This document shows positions 9,909 through 18,616 of a stretch of DNA of 64,000 nt, piece after piece. Where the stretch lies: the NCBI RefSeq assembly GCF_014218355.1, contig NZ_AP023368.1, forward strand, positions 3,786,001 through 3,850,000. Reading direction: 5' to 3'. Under the pieces are notes generated by a model. The model worked only from the letters and a program-made list of their open reading frames with translations. It was not told the DNA's origin and did no database searches. Origin of the DNA: Anaerocolumna chitinilytica (GTDB lineage: Bacteria; Bacillota; Clostridia; Lachnospirales; Lachnospiraceae). Numbering within the stretch: the first letter of the stretch is position 1; each line of letters opens with the position of its first letter. Made by a program: the position numbers and the translations under genes.

Positions 9909-9949
9909 ACAAATAGCCTTTACACGTGTTTAGTACTAAAACTATTTGT
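9909..9949. promoter_or_regulatory. Inverted repeat upstream of the double-glycine peptide gene
   Basis: ACAAATAG (9909-9916) and CTATTTGT (9942-9949) form an inverted repeat. Inside it is the perfect palindrome TTTAGTACTAAA (9929-9940). It lies 36-76 bp upstream of the TTG start, where an operator could sit. The role is inferred from position only. Confidence 0.35.
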
Positions 9950-10574
9950 TATTATAAATTACCTCATTTTTACTTTTTTGTCAATATATATATTATATTT
10001 ACATTATAAACTTTATTATTACATATTTAAACATTAATTAAATATTTATTTTCTATTATAAAATTAGTAGAACTAATAGTCTAAAAGAATAAAGTATCTT
10101 CGACACTCTCAACTCCCTTGACCCCTCATTCATAAGGGAAAGGTGTTTCTTTTTTTTATAAAAACCACTTAATTAATTTTTATGTTCGCGCTAAACCTAA
10201 CTCCTGTAAAACGGATATCACAATAAACTAAATCTCCCACCATCTTGGTAGAGCTGTAATTACCTCTTCACATATTGATAATTGTGAATTGATAACTTTC
10301 ACTATAAACACTATTAAGATGATAAACGAAAAGCACCTTAAAATACTTCATTATTATGGACTATATAATCCAAGCACCACAAGTAAGAAAAAATGCTTTT
10401 TCGTTTTTAGTCAATAAAAAACATAAGTTTTTATCTTCCTTACAGGATTGGCGTAACTCTATCCTTTTATCCTTTGGATATGCTTCTCTGCGATACTTTA
10501 ATTGTGGTGTTTCCATGTTTTTCTGCAAGTATTCAACAAAAATATTAAAAGAGTACATTTTTGTTATATAAAAT
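9950..10574. other. AT-rich intergenic stretch with no convincing gene
   Basis: This region between rseP and the peptide gene is very AT-rich. Overlapping short frames exist on both strands around 10356-10571 (65 and 71 codons), but neither has a ribosome site or a recognisable domain. A weak terminator-like hairpin (TCCCTT 10114-10119 with AAGGGA 10134-10139, then a T-rich run to 10159) could end a short plus-strand transcript. The region looks like inserted or decayed DNA splitting the usual rseP-ispG junction. Confidence 0.45.
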
Positions 10575-10616
10575 ATATGTAGGGAAACACTAATTACTCA
10601 GTGTTTCCCTACATAT
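10575..10616 (-). terminator. Terminator after rseP
   Basis: A perfect 17-bp stem (10575-10591 with 10600-10616, core GTAGGGAAACACT) with an 8-nt loop directly abuts the rseP stop codon. It ends the pyrH-to-rseP operon. The flanks are A/T-rich on both sides, so it may act bidirectionally. Confidence 0.85.
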
Positions 10617-11965
10617 TAAAAAATCCTACTTAAATCGTTAAACATTACAAATACCATAAGAATCATTAGAGCAATAAAGCCTACCATATGCACAATGCCT
10701 TCCTTATTCTGATCCACCGGCTTTCCTCTGAATACCTCAATTATAAGAAACACCAGTCGGCCTCCGTCCAAAGCAGGAATAGGCAAAAGATTCATAACTC
10801 CAAGATTAGCACTAAGCAAAATGCTAAAGCTTGCAAGGCTTAAAAATACAGTAACGAAACCATCTGGAGCACTATCTTTATAAATACTTCCAATCATATC
10901 CACAATACCTATCGGACCAGACAAATCATTTGCCTTAACTTGATGAGTAGCCAACATCTTAAGACTATCAATAGTATATACAATTACATATTTTACTTCT
11001 GCTATGCTGTACTTTACAACTCCAACTCCATTAGTTTTAACTCTTCTGCCGTCAATACTAAAGCCCATTGAATACCCCTGGCCTGTAAGCTTTGGAGTGA
11101 CCGAGGCGGTATTGGAGACCCCATCCCTGGTATAAGTAATATTAATAACTTCTCCTGTCATGGGATTCTGCTTAAAATAATTCATGATATCATCTTTTTT
11201 CTGAACCCCGGTGCCATTGATTTCAGTTATAATATCACCCTTTTGTAAACCGGCTGCCTTCATGGGATAGTCATCTATTACGTCTTTTATAGCTGTGCTG
11301 TTACCGTCATCATAATAGAACCCCAATTTATAATCCTTAATATATTCAGGATTGACAGTCGCAGTATGCTTTTTTCCATCCCTCACATAAGTTAAGTTAA
11401 CACTCGCCTCACTTAAGGGATTGACAAAAAGATAAAGATCCAATTCTCTGGCAAGGTTTATATGTTTTCCGTTTATTTGGGTTATAACATCGCCATCCTG
11501 AAGACCTGCTTCTTTTGCCGGGGTGGCCACATTAACCACCTTAGCCGGATCATATCCGCGCATTCCCACAATAATAAGTGCCAGAATCAGAGCTAAAACA
11601 AAATTAAAGATGGGTCCTGCTAAAACAACGGAGATTCTTCCCCATACACCCTTTTTATTAAAGGCTCTTTCATCTTCGACATTCTCATCTTCACCAAGCA
11701 TCATACAGGAACCGCCGATTGGTAATAGCTTGATGGAATAAACGGTTGCTTCCAGTTCTCTGTTTGCAGCGGCGAAGTCTCCCGGTGTCATAAACGCTCT
11801 CAGCCGGTAACCCTTAACGGTCTTTACCATGGAAAGAATTCTGGGTCCCATACCAATAGAAAACTCTGTCACATATATTCCATTGGATTTGGCCAGAAGA
11901 AAATGTCCTAATTCATGGATAACAATAAGGACGCTAAATATCAAAATTGCAATTATTATATTCAT
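10616..11965 (-). CDS. rseP: RIP metalloprotease RseP/RasP (site-2 protease, M50)
   Basis: This is an intramembrane zinc protease that cuts anti-sigma factors and leftover signal peptides within the membrane. The catalytic HELGH lies in the first membrane segment (residues 17-21). The second metal motif, NLLPIPALDGGRL, is near residue 395-404. Between them are two PDZ-like domains (about 140-220 and 225-310) with the AGLQDGDVITQING and AGLQKGDIITEING signatures. At 449 aa it is slightly longer than single-PDZ relatives. It follows dxr, as in most Firmicutes, and is the last gene of this operon. Confidence 0.95.
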   Translation of the reverse strand: MNIIIAILIFSVLIVIHELGHFLLAKSNGIYVTEFSIGMGPRILSMVKTVKGYRLRAFMTPGDFAAANRELEATVYSIKLLPIGGSCMMLGEDENVEDERAFNKKGVWGRISVVLAGPIFNFVLALILALIIVGMRGYDPAKVVNVATPAKEAGLQDGDVITQINGKHINLARELDLYLFVNPLSEASVNLTYVRDGKKHTATVNPEYIKDYKLGFYYDDGNSTAIKDVIDDYPMKAAGLQKGDIITEINGTGVQKKDDIMNYFKQNPMTGEVINITYTRDGVSNTASVTPKLTGQGYSMGFSIDGRRVKTNGVGVVKYSIAEVKYVIVYTIDSLKMLATHQVKANDLSGPIGIVDMIGSIYKDSAPDGFVTVFLSLASFSILLSANLGVMNLLPIPALDGGRLVFLIIEVFRGKPVDQNKEGIVHMVGFIALMILMVFVMFNDLSRIF

Positions 11966-12092
11966 GCATTCTCCTATCTTAGTGTATCTACACCATATTT
12001 ATTGTTAATGGTAACAGAAAATGAATAAAACCGTTCCACCCTATTATCTTTTTTACATTATCAGAAATTATCCCATTCAAACTTAACACAGT

Positions 12093-13232
12093 CTATTTTC
12101 GCCTGAGGAATTCGTAAGTTTCCTTTTCTACCGTAAGAATCTCAGAAACCGTAGGATTCATTCTGTTTTTGTGTTCCTCCATAGCTTCTCTTATCATCTT
12201 TGTAATTTCCAGATAGGATATCTCCCTGTTTAAGAACTTCGCTACAGCATACTCATTGGCTGCATTATAGACCGTCGGAAGACTGCCACCCTTTTTTGCT
12301 GCCTCATATGCCAATGCCAGTCCCTCAAATGTTTCATAATCCGGTTCATAAAAATCCAGACGTCCCAGCTTAAAAAAATCAATTCGCTCTCCCGGAAGCG
12401 GCTTTCTTTCAGGATAATATAGAGCATATTGAATGGGAAGCTTCATATCCGGCATACCCATTTGTGCAATAATGCTCCCGTCAGCATATTCAACAGCAGA
12501 ATGAATAATGCTTTGAGGCTGAATAACTACTTGTATTTTCTCCAAATCCACATCAAATAACCATCTGGCTTCCATAACTTCGAGGCCTTTATTTACCATG
12601 GTAGAAGAATCAATTGTTATCTTTCTTCCCATAGTCCAATTCGGATGCTTCAGCGCATCTTCTACTTTGATATTCTTTAACTCTTCTCTTTTTTTACCTC
12701 GGAAAGGTCCGCCTGAGGCTGTAAGTATAATTCTTTCAATCTCATTCCTGCCTTCTCCGTTTAAAGCTTGAAAAATAGCAGAATGTTCACTGTCTACAGG
12801 AAGTATTTTAACACGGTGCTCTTTTGCAAGTGGCATGATAATATGTCCTGCTGTAACCAAGGTTTCTTTATTGGCAAGAGCAATATCTTTACCTGCCTTA
12901 ATTGCTTCCACTGTAGGAACAATACCAATCATGCCCACCAGTGCCGTTACGACAATACCAGTATGTACCTCTGTACTGCATGCGATTAAACCTTCCATAC
13001 CGGAAAGAATCTGAACATTTGTATCCTTTACTTTAAGTGATAGCTCCCGTGCTTTTTCTTCTGAATAGACAGCCGCTATAGCAGGCTTAAACTCCCTTAT
13101 CTGCTCTTCCAGCAATGCAATATTACTGCCCGCCGCAAGCGCTCTAACCTGTATTTCAGGATTTTCTCTTACAACTTCTAATGTCTGAGTACCAATAGAC
13201 CCGGTAGAGCCCAATATGGATATATATTTCAT
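12093..13232 (-). CDS. dxr: 1-deoxy-D-xylulose 5-phosphate reductoisomerase
   Basis: Dxr converts DXP to MEP with NADPH, the first committed step of the MEP pathway. The nucleotide-binding loop GSTGSIG is at residues 7-13. ANKETLV, ASGGPFRG and the Ser/Asn/Lys-rich active-site segment SSTMVNKG follow in the usual order. An upstream in-frame ATG at 13268 has no ribosome site. The ATG at 13232 puts the conserved MKYISILGSTG at the N-terminus and gives 379 aa, the usual length. It lies between cdsA (51 bp upstream) and rseP (127 bp downstream). Confidence 0.96.
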   Translation of the reverse strand: MKYISILGSTGSIGTQTLEVVRENPEIQVRALAAGSNIALLEEQIREFKPAIAAVYSEEKARELSLKVKDTNVQILSGMEGLIACSTEVHTGIVVTALVGMIGIVPTVEAIKAGKDIALANKETLVTAGHIIMPLAKEHRVKILPVDSEHSAIFQALNGEGRNEIERIILTASGGPFRGKKREELKNIKVEDALKHPNWTMGRKITIDSSTMVNKGLEVMEARWLFDVDLEKIQVVIQPQSIIHSAVEYADGSIIAQMGMPDMKLPIQYALYYPERKPLPGERIDFFKLGRLDFYEPDYETFEGLALAYEAAKKGGSLPTVYNAANEYAVAKFLNREISYLEITKMIREAMEEHKNRMNPTVSEILTVEKETYEFLRRK

Positions 13233-13282
13233 ATTAAAACCACGCCTTTCTAACCCGCCGGGGATCATACCGAATATCCCTA

Positions 13283-14080
13283 TTATAATATAGTTGCCAT
13301 AAAATAAACAATAGGCGCAACAAAAATGATACTGTCAAATCTGTCCAAAATTCCGCCATGTCCTGGTATTAACGTGCCATAATCTTTGATATCATGATTT
13401 CTCTTAATTGCAGAAGCCGCTAAATCTCCCAGCTGAGAGATCACACTGGCAGTAGCTGAAATCAATGCAAAAATAGGTCCAATATTATCAAATCCGGTAA
13501 TACGGTTTCTTATAATCAGAGCATATAAAAAGCCAATTAAAGCAGCTCCAATCACTCCGCCTATACAGCCTTCTATGGATTTCTTAGGACTTAATGATGT
13601 AAAATTCTTATGTTTTCCGAAAAGCATTCCTACACAATAAGCACTGGTATCAGAACCCCAGGCTCCAATAAATATGAGCCATACAATATAAAAACCACTC
13701 TCTAACATCCTGACCTGATATATAAAGCTTAACATAACCGTCACATAGAAAAGTCCAAAAAAGACAGCGGTTACTTCTTCTACTCTATATTTAGGATATC
13801 GGATAACATATAAAATCATAAGCGCTAATAAAAAGCCAATGAAAAGAAAAGTATTATACTCTGTTAAACCAAAGCGCAGCATGAAAAAGAATCCGACAGC
13901 TGCTATATAGCCAATTATACCAAGAGGTGTCTTTTGCAGCTTTGTTGTTTTATACAGCTCTGTCATCCCTATTATTGAAATGCCCAGTACCACGGTAAAT
14001 AATACATCTCCTCCCAATATTATTACCGCTAATGTGATTGCCATCAGTATGACTGAACTGCGAAATCTTACCCAAAACAT
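13283..14080 (-). CDS. cdsA: Phosphatidate cytidylyltransferase (CDP-diglyceride synthase)
   Basis: This integral membrane enzyme makes CDP-diacylglycerol from phosphatidic acid and CTP, the precursor of anionic phospholipids including cardiolipin. About eight hydrophobic segments are visible. The family signature is near the C-terminus (KDYGTLIPGHGGILDRFDS), preceded by SPKKSIEGCIGG. The start is the ATG at 14080, 6 nt after GGGAGG. The earlier in-frame TTG at 14110 overlaps the uppS stop and lacks a ribosome site. It follows uppS in a tight lipid operon. Confidence 0.95.
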   Translation of the reverse strand: MFWVRFRSSVILMAITLAVIILGGDVLFTVVLGISIIGMTELYKTTKLQKTPLGIIGYIAAVGFFFMLRFGLTEYNTFLFIGFLLALMILYVIRYPKYRVEEVTAVFFGLFYVTVMLSFIYQVRMLESGFYIVWLIFIGAWGSDTSAYCVGMLFGKHKNFTSLSPKKSIEGCIGGVIGAALIGFLYALIIRNRITGFDNIGPIFALISATASVISQLGDLAASAIKRNHDIKDYGTLIPGHGGILDRFDSIIFVAPIVYFMATIL

Positions 14081-14106
14081 GTATTTCCTCCCGATATTTC
14101 GATATT

Positions 14107-14859
14107 TCAATCTTCTTTGATACCGCCAAAATTTCTTTTCCGGTTTCCGTAATATTCAATGGCTTTTCGTAATTCTGCCTTGTTAAAGTCCGGCCATAAG
14201 GTATCTGTAAAATAAAATTCTGTATACGCCAGCTGCCACAACAAAAAATTAGATATTCTTTTCTCACCGCTTGTTCTTATCATTAAATCCGGATCCGGAA
14301 TTCCACGGGTATCCAAGTAACCGGAAAAATCATCCGCTTTTATACTATCAAGATTAACCTTACCGCTTTTGTAATCTTCTGCAAGCCTCTTGGCTGCTCT
14401 TAATATTTCATCTCTGCCGCCATAATTAAGTGCAACCTGAAAATTAAGCCCGGTGTTTGCAGCTGAAACCTTCTCAAGTTCTATCACACTATCTTGAATA
14501 TCTTTATTCAATCCGTCCAGTTCTCCTAAAACGCGGACCTTCATATTATTCTTACTGCTGGTCTTCTGACAATTCTTAAGATAACTTCTAAGGAGTTTCA
14601 TAAGAGCATCTACTTCTTCTTTGGGTCTCTTCCAGTTTTCAGTAGAAAAGGCATAAACTGTAAGATATTCCACTCCCATATTATATGCTTCTTCGCATAT
14701 GTTTTCAACTGTTTTACTTCCCTGCACATGCCCATAATTTCTTGGCATCATATGCTTTTTGGCCCAACGGCCGTTACCATCCAGAATAATTGCAACATGT
14801 TTTGGAATTTGTTTTGAGGATGAATCACCAAATAAATTCTCCATAATACTATCTCCCAT
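14107..14859 (-). CDS. uppS: Isoprenyl (undecaprenyl) diphosphate synthase
   Basis: This cis-prenyltransferase elongates farnesyl diphosphate with IPP to make the undecaprenyl carrier for peptidoglycan and other wall glycans. PKHVAIILDGNGRWAK carries the catalytic Asp. STENWKRP and the C-terminal DLMIRTSGEKRISNFLLWQ are family signatures. The start chosen is ATG 14859, which follows GGAGG at 5 nt. The in-frame TTG at 14871 overlaps that ribosome site. A short hairpin lies directly upstream, between frr and this gene. Confidence 0.96.
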   Translation of the reverse strand: MGDSIMENLFGDSSSKQIPKHVAIILDGNGRWAKKHMMPRNYGHVQGSKTVENICEEAYNMGVEYLTVYAFSTENWKRPKEEVDALMKLLRSYLKNCQKTSSKNNMKVRVLGELDGLNKDIQDSVIELEKVSAANTGLNFQVALNYGGRDEILRAAKRLAEDYKSGKVNLDSIKADDFSGYLDTRGIPDPDLMIRTSGEKRISNFLLWQLAYTEFYFTDTLWPDFNKAELRKAIEYYGNRKRNFGGIKED

Positions 14860-14876
14860 AGACTCCTCCAACCAAA

Positions 14877-14899
14877 AGGGACTGCTTGGAGCAGTCCCT
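14877..14899 (-). terminator. Intercistronic hairpin between frr and uppS (attenuator-like)
   Basis: AGGGACTGCT (14877-14886) pairs perfectly with AGCAGTCCCT (14890-14899) around a 3-nt loop, followed on the minus strand by TTTT and then the uppS ribosome site. It could end part of the frr transcripts or stabilise mRNA ends. The T-run is short, so read-through is likely. Confidence 0.6.
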
Positions 14900-14916
14900 G
14901 TAAAATATCCTTAAGC

Positions 14917-15471
14917 TTACACCGTAAGTATTTCCTTGGATTTTTCCTCAGTAAGTTTATCTACATCAACAATAAACTTATCTGTTGCTTTCTGAATGCT
15001 GTCTTCTAATACTTTAACCTCATCTTCGGAGATTTCATTGTTTTTATTCATTTTCTTGATTGCATCATTTCCATCTCTTCTGATGTTACGAATGGCAACC
15101 TTGGCATTCTCCGCTTTTTTCTTAACATCCTTAACCAGATCTTTTCTTCTGTCTTCTGTTAGCTCAGGGAATACTAATCTGATAACCTTTCCATCATTAT
15201 TGGGTGTCAGTCCCAAATCGGAAGCTATAATTGCTTTCTCGATATCCTTAATCAGCTTGCTCTCCCAAGGCTGAATCTGAATTACTCTGGGTTCAGGAAC
15301 GGAAACGTTTGCAACGGACTGAAGAGCAGAAGGAGTTCCATAGTAATCAACCCTAAGTTTATCAAGCAGATGAGGATTTGCCCTTCCTGCGCGAATTGTA
15401 GAATATTCTTCTTTTAAATTATCCAGTGTTTTCGTCATTTTGCTTTCGTATTGTTCCAATCTAGCATCCAT
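14917..15471 (-). CDS. frr: Ribosome recycling factor
   Basis: RRF splits post-termination ribosomes together with EF-G. The protein is 184 aa, full length. The conserved ends are MDARLEQYESKMTKTLDNL at the start and VDKLTEEKSKEILTV at the C-terminus. The central RAGRANPHLLDKL and the helix-forming DVKKKAENAKVAIRNIRRD are typical. A GAGGAGA-like ribosome site precedes the ATG. It follows pyrH, the classical neighbour, after a 147-bp gap. Confidence 0.98.
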   Translation of the reverse strand: MDARLEQYESKMTKTLDNLKEEYSTIRAGRANPHLLDKLRVDYYGTPSALQSVANVSVPEPRVIQIQPWESKLIKDIEKAIIASDLGLTPNNDGKVIRLVFPELTEDRRKDLVKDVKKKAENAKVAIRNIRRDGNDAIKKMNKNNEISEDEVKVLEDSIQKATDKFIVDVDKLTEEKSKEILTV

Positions 15472-15618
15472 AAATCTTTCTCCTCTATCATAATATAGCT
15501 TATCAGAAATTGCATATCAATCTTCTGATAAAAAGCAGCTCATTCTACTGCTGTGCATCGATTATAGGAACGTCTTATGTTCCTATAATATTACTTATAG
15601 TTTACTAATATACCTCTT

Positions 15619-16323
15619 TTAAGCCGTTACAATGGTTCCGTCAGATTCGCCATGAACTGCTTTGATGATACTTTCATCCTGCTCTAAAGCAAACACAAGC
15701 ATTGGCATTTTGTTTTCCATTGCAAGTACCGTAGCTGATAAATCCACAACAGCAAGCTGCTTGTCTAAAGCTTCTTTAAGGCTTATTTCACTGTATTTTT
15801 TCGCATTTGGATTCTTCTTAGGATCACTGTCATAAACGCCATCTACCGCCTTTGCCATCAAGATGATATCTGCCTCCAGTTCCACTGCTCTTAGAACCAC
15901 ACCTGTATCGGTTGAAAAATAAGGGTGCCCTGTTCCTCCGGCTAAAAATACAACCATACCTTTTTCAAAATATTTATTGGCTCTATCTTTTGAAAAAAGC
16001 TTTGTCATAGAGCCGCATTCAAAAGGTGTAAGTACCTGAGTCTTCATTCCGGTAAAACGGAATATCTCGGAAACATAAATACAATTCATAATTGTTGCGA
16101 GCATACCAATTTGATCTGCTTTTGTTCGGTCAATCGTTTCACTGGTTCTTCCTCTCCAGAAGTTACCACCACCAATTACAATACCGACCTGAATTCCTTC
16201 CTCTACCAACTGCTTTACCTGATTGGCAACACGGATACAAGTAGCTTCATCGAATCCTGTTTTTTTATCACCGGCTAGAGCCTCTCCGCTCAGTTTCAGT
16301 AAGACTCTTTTATATCTGTTCAT
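15619..16323 (-). CDS. pyrH: Uridylate (UMP) kinase
   Basis: PyrH phosphorylates UMP to UDP in pyrimidine nucleotide synthesis and is an amino-acid-kinase-fold hexamer. Diagnostic segments are VLLKLSGEAL at the N-terminus, VIGGGNFWRG, FLAGGTGHPYFSTDT and the C-terminal ENKMPMLVF. The length of 234 aa is standard. It heads the pyrH-frr-uppS-cdsA-dxr-rseP group. In many Firmicutes rpsB-tsf immediately precede it; here four accessory genes intervene. Confidence 0.97.
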   Translation of the reverse strand: MNRYKRVLLKLSGEALAGDKKTGFDEATCIRVANQVKQLVEEGIQVGIVIGGGNFWRGRTSETIDRTKADQIGMLATIMNCIYVSEIFRFTGMKTQVLTPFECGSMTKLFSKDRANKYFEKGMVVFLAGGTGHPYFSTDTGVVLRAVELEADIILMAKAVDGVYDSDPKKNPNAKKYSEISLKEALDKQLAVVDLSATVLAMENKMPMLVFALEQDESIIKAVHGESDGTIVTA

Positions 16324-16384
16324 TAATAATAACCTCCATCTGCGTCCGGCTGATTAAAACAACCCGGTGGCGCTTCAATCAAAA

Positions 16385-16405
16385 GTGGAAACTGTATTTT
16401 TCCAC
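16385..16405 (-). terminator. Weak hairpin downstream of the bactofilin gene
   Basis: GTGGAAA (16385-16391) pairs with TTTCCAC (16399-16405) and is followed on the minus strand by TTTTGATTG. It lies 12 nt past the bactofilin stop. The stem is only 7 bp, so this may be a partial terminator before pyrH. Confidence 0.4.
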
Positions 16406-16416
16406 ATTGCTTTCAA

Positions 16417-17217
16417 TTATTCAAATATGTTATCAATGTTAACAGCAGCGTAAGATAAGGAGCAGTAACCTTCAATAACAGCACCGTTATTAATCTGAAT
16501 AGAGGCTGCTTTTATATTGCCTTTGATTATAGCAGATGAGTCGATTACGATAGGGCCGGTAATATCAATATCTCCTTTAACAGCTCCTGCAATAAATCCT
16601 GCTGTGCCAAGGATATCTCCGATAATAACCGTACCAAGACCGATTCTTACATTCCCTTCACTGGTAACCGTACCTTCGAACCTCTTTGCTCCAATATATA
16701 CATCCGGAGCAGAACAGTTACCATTCACCGTACCAATAATGGATAACTTTCCTTTACAGTCAATATCACCTTTAATCGTACCAATTACTTCTAAGGATCC
16801 ATCTGTAGTGATATTACCAGTAAGAATCGTGCTTTTTGCTATGACAGTTACTTCATCTGATACGTCTGTACCATCATTGCCGCTTTTATTCGGCTTCTCA
16901 TCCATAGTCTGTTCTTCGTCAACAAGCTGTTTCTCTTCCTTTAATAAATCCACATCAGAAGTAAGTAAAGCTTCTAAAAGTTCTTTGTCTACATTATCTT
17001 CCTCTGGCTGAGTATCTTCAATTTCCGTCTGAGTTTTTTTCGTCTCTTTCTCTTCCAAAGCGTCAGCCTGCAAAGTTTCAGAAGTCTCCTGCTCTTTAGC
17101 CGCCTCATCTTTTTCCTTAGTAGTATTTCCCTCTGTCTCGCCTGCTAAAACATCCTCAGGCAGTAATTCATTAACAGCCTGTGATAAATCTTCCTTAAAA
17201 TCTTTAAAAAAGCCCAT
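16417..17217 (-). CDS. Bactofilin-family polymer-forming cytoskeletal protein
   Basis: The C-terminal half (about 125-260) is a run of short hydrophobic/Gly strands such as SLEVIGTIKGDIDCKGKLSI and GDIDITGPIVIDSSAIIKGN. This is the right-handed beta-helix of bactofilins (DUF583), which polymerise without nucleotides and scaffold wall enzymes. The first 120 residues form a Glu/Lys/Thr-rich, probably disordered tail, longer than in typical bactofilins. The neighbouring polysaccharide deacetylase suggests a wall-remodelling role. The ATG follows a GGAGGA-type site. The specific process (shape, division or spore) cannot be told. Confidence 0.9.
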   Translation of the reverse strand: MGFFKDFKEDLSQAVNELLPEDVLAGETEGNTTKEKDEAAKEQETSETLQADALEEKETKKTQTEIEDTQPEEDNVDKELLEALLTSDVDLLKEEKQLVDEEQTMDEKPNKSGNDGTDVSDEVTVIAKSTILTGNITTDGSLEVIGTIKGDIDCKGKLSIIGTVNGNCSAPDVYIGAKRFEGTVTSEGNVRIGLGTVIIGDILGTAGFIAGAVKGDIDITGPIVIDSSAIIKGNIKAASIQINNGAVIEGYCSLSYAAVNIDNIFE

Positions 17218-17237
17218 TTACGGTTCCTCCTATGTAA

Positions 17238-18461
17238 TTAGTTATTATTAAGTTCTGATGAACTAAGCTTTATCTGTTGGATTGGTCTTACTGTATCATT
17301 AAGTGTCAGAAGCTTAGCACCGCTTTGGGTTAATGTACTTAATAAGCTATCAAGTGACTTGACGGTGTTTAATTTAGCATCTGTATCATGCATCAATACA
17401 ATAGACCTTGTATGATCTGCTATACCTTCCAGTGCATTATCGCAGAGCTGCTCAGGTGAATAAGTTATGCCGGTAGCATCACCACTCGCCACATTCCAGT
17501 CATAATAAACCACATTTTCCTTATTTAGGTAACGAATAAATACAGACATATCTGTACCACTAACCTGATTGCCGCTTCCTCCGGGAAATCGGTAAATGTC
17601 TGTCATCAAGCCGGTGGTATCATATATTAATTTCTTTATTCGTTTGTAATCATTTTCAAAATCCTTCAAGGATTTATAAATCTGGCTGTAATCATGAGAA
17701 TAGGAATGCATTCCAATAGAATGTTCTTCATCTACTATGCGTTTATACAATCTTCTGGACTGTTCATCTGTCTTTCCAATTACAAAAAAAGTTGCCTTAA
17801 CCTGGTACTTATTTAAAACATCAAGAATATCGTCTGTGTAACTACTCGGTCCATCATCAAAAGTTAGATAAACTTCTTTTCCTTCGTACTTTTCCTTTTC
17901 TTTAGTACCTACGTTTTTTTTAATTTCCGTATTAGAGGATGATTGTTTGTCCTTACTTTTTGTCTGGCTTTTATCATTTGCTTCTATGGCATTGGTCTTA
18001 CCAGCGGATGATTTTCCCGATGAAGTTTTTTTATTCGATGAGATAATAGTTTTTTTATCCGCTGCTAAAGTCCCATCTGCATTCTTTGAAGAGCTCGGAC
18101 TATCTTTGGCAGTCTTAGAGCTCTCACTATTTAAGTTAGCATCTACTGAATTGGGAGTAGATATCTCTTCCTCATTATAACTGTTTTTTTCTGATTCTTC
18201 AAGTGAAGATGAATAATCTTCTGCCTCATAATACAAATTTTTTTCAAATGTTTTGCTTACTTTTCCTTCCGTTTCAACCTGTCTCTCTGTTAAATTGTCG
18301 ATTTTTCTTTCTAAGGAATATATTTTGACGAATAAAACCGCACAAAGTAAACTTGGAAGGACCAAGCATAAAATTACTATAATAATAATCGCAGTCTTAA
18401 GATGCTTCACACGTTTTTTTCTACGAAGCACACTTTCTGATTCTGATTGAATATTTCCCAT
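17238..18461 (-). CDS. Membrane-anchored polysaccharide (peptidoglycan) deacetylase
   Basis: This protein removes N-acetyl groups from a cell-wall glycan outside the membrane. A single N-terminal membrane anchor (about residues 20-50) is followed by a Ser/Lys/Glu-rich linker (about 60-195) and a NodB domain. The metal and catalytic motifs are visible: TFDDGP (about 200), HSIGMHSYSHDY, YRFPGGSGN and a late IVLMHD. The family includes PdaA and PgdA, but the substrate is not fixed by the sequence. It lies 20 bp upstream of the bactofilin and is probably co-transcribed with it. Confidence 0.92.
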   Translation of the reverse strand: MGNIQSESESVLRRKKRVKHLKTAIIIIVILCLVLPSLLCAVLFVKIYSLERKIDNLTERQVETEGKVSKTFEKNLYYEAEDYSSSLEESEKNSYNEEEISTPNSVDANLNSESSKTAKDSPSSSKNADGTLAADKKTIISSNKKTSSGKSSAGKTNAIEANDKSQTKSKDKQSSSNTEIKKNVGTKEKEKYEGKEVYLTFDDGPSSYTDDILDVLNKYQVKATFFVIGKTDEQSRRLYKRIVDEEHSIGMHSYSHDYSQIYKSLKDFENDYKRIKKLIYDTTGLMTDIYRFPGGSGNQVSGTDMSVFIRYLNKENVVYYDWNVASGDATGITYSPEQLCDNALEGIADHTRSIVLMHDTDAKLNTVKSLDSLLSTLTQSGAKLLTLNDTVRPIQQIKLSSSELNNN

Positions 18462-18579
18462 ATTTAATAAATATCTCCCTCATTTATTGCCCCTTTGTTA
18501 TATTCTATCACAATATATCGAAAATTGAAAGAAAGCTCTTTAGTACTATTGGCCCATATGAACCCAGGTTAAGAACGCA

Positions 18580-18611
18580 AAAGAGAGTATTGCAATAGCA
18601 ATACTCTCTTT
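18580..18611 (-). terminator. Terminator after the Gly-Pro repeat protein gene
   Basis: A 14-bp perfect stem (18580-18593 with 18598-18611, AAAGAGAGTATTGC) with loop AATA begins 5 nt past the stop codon and is followed by TTTT on the minus strand. Confidence 0.85.
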
Positions 18612-18616
18612 ACAAT

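Noticed and set aside
10356-10571. Overlapping short frames on both strands between the peptide gene and rseP
   Set aside because: No ribosome site, no domain. They could be a decayed remnant, but nothing proves it.
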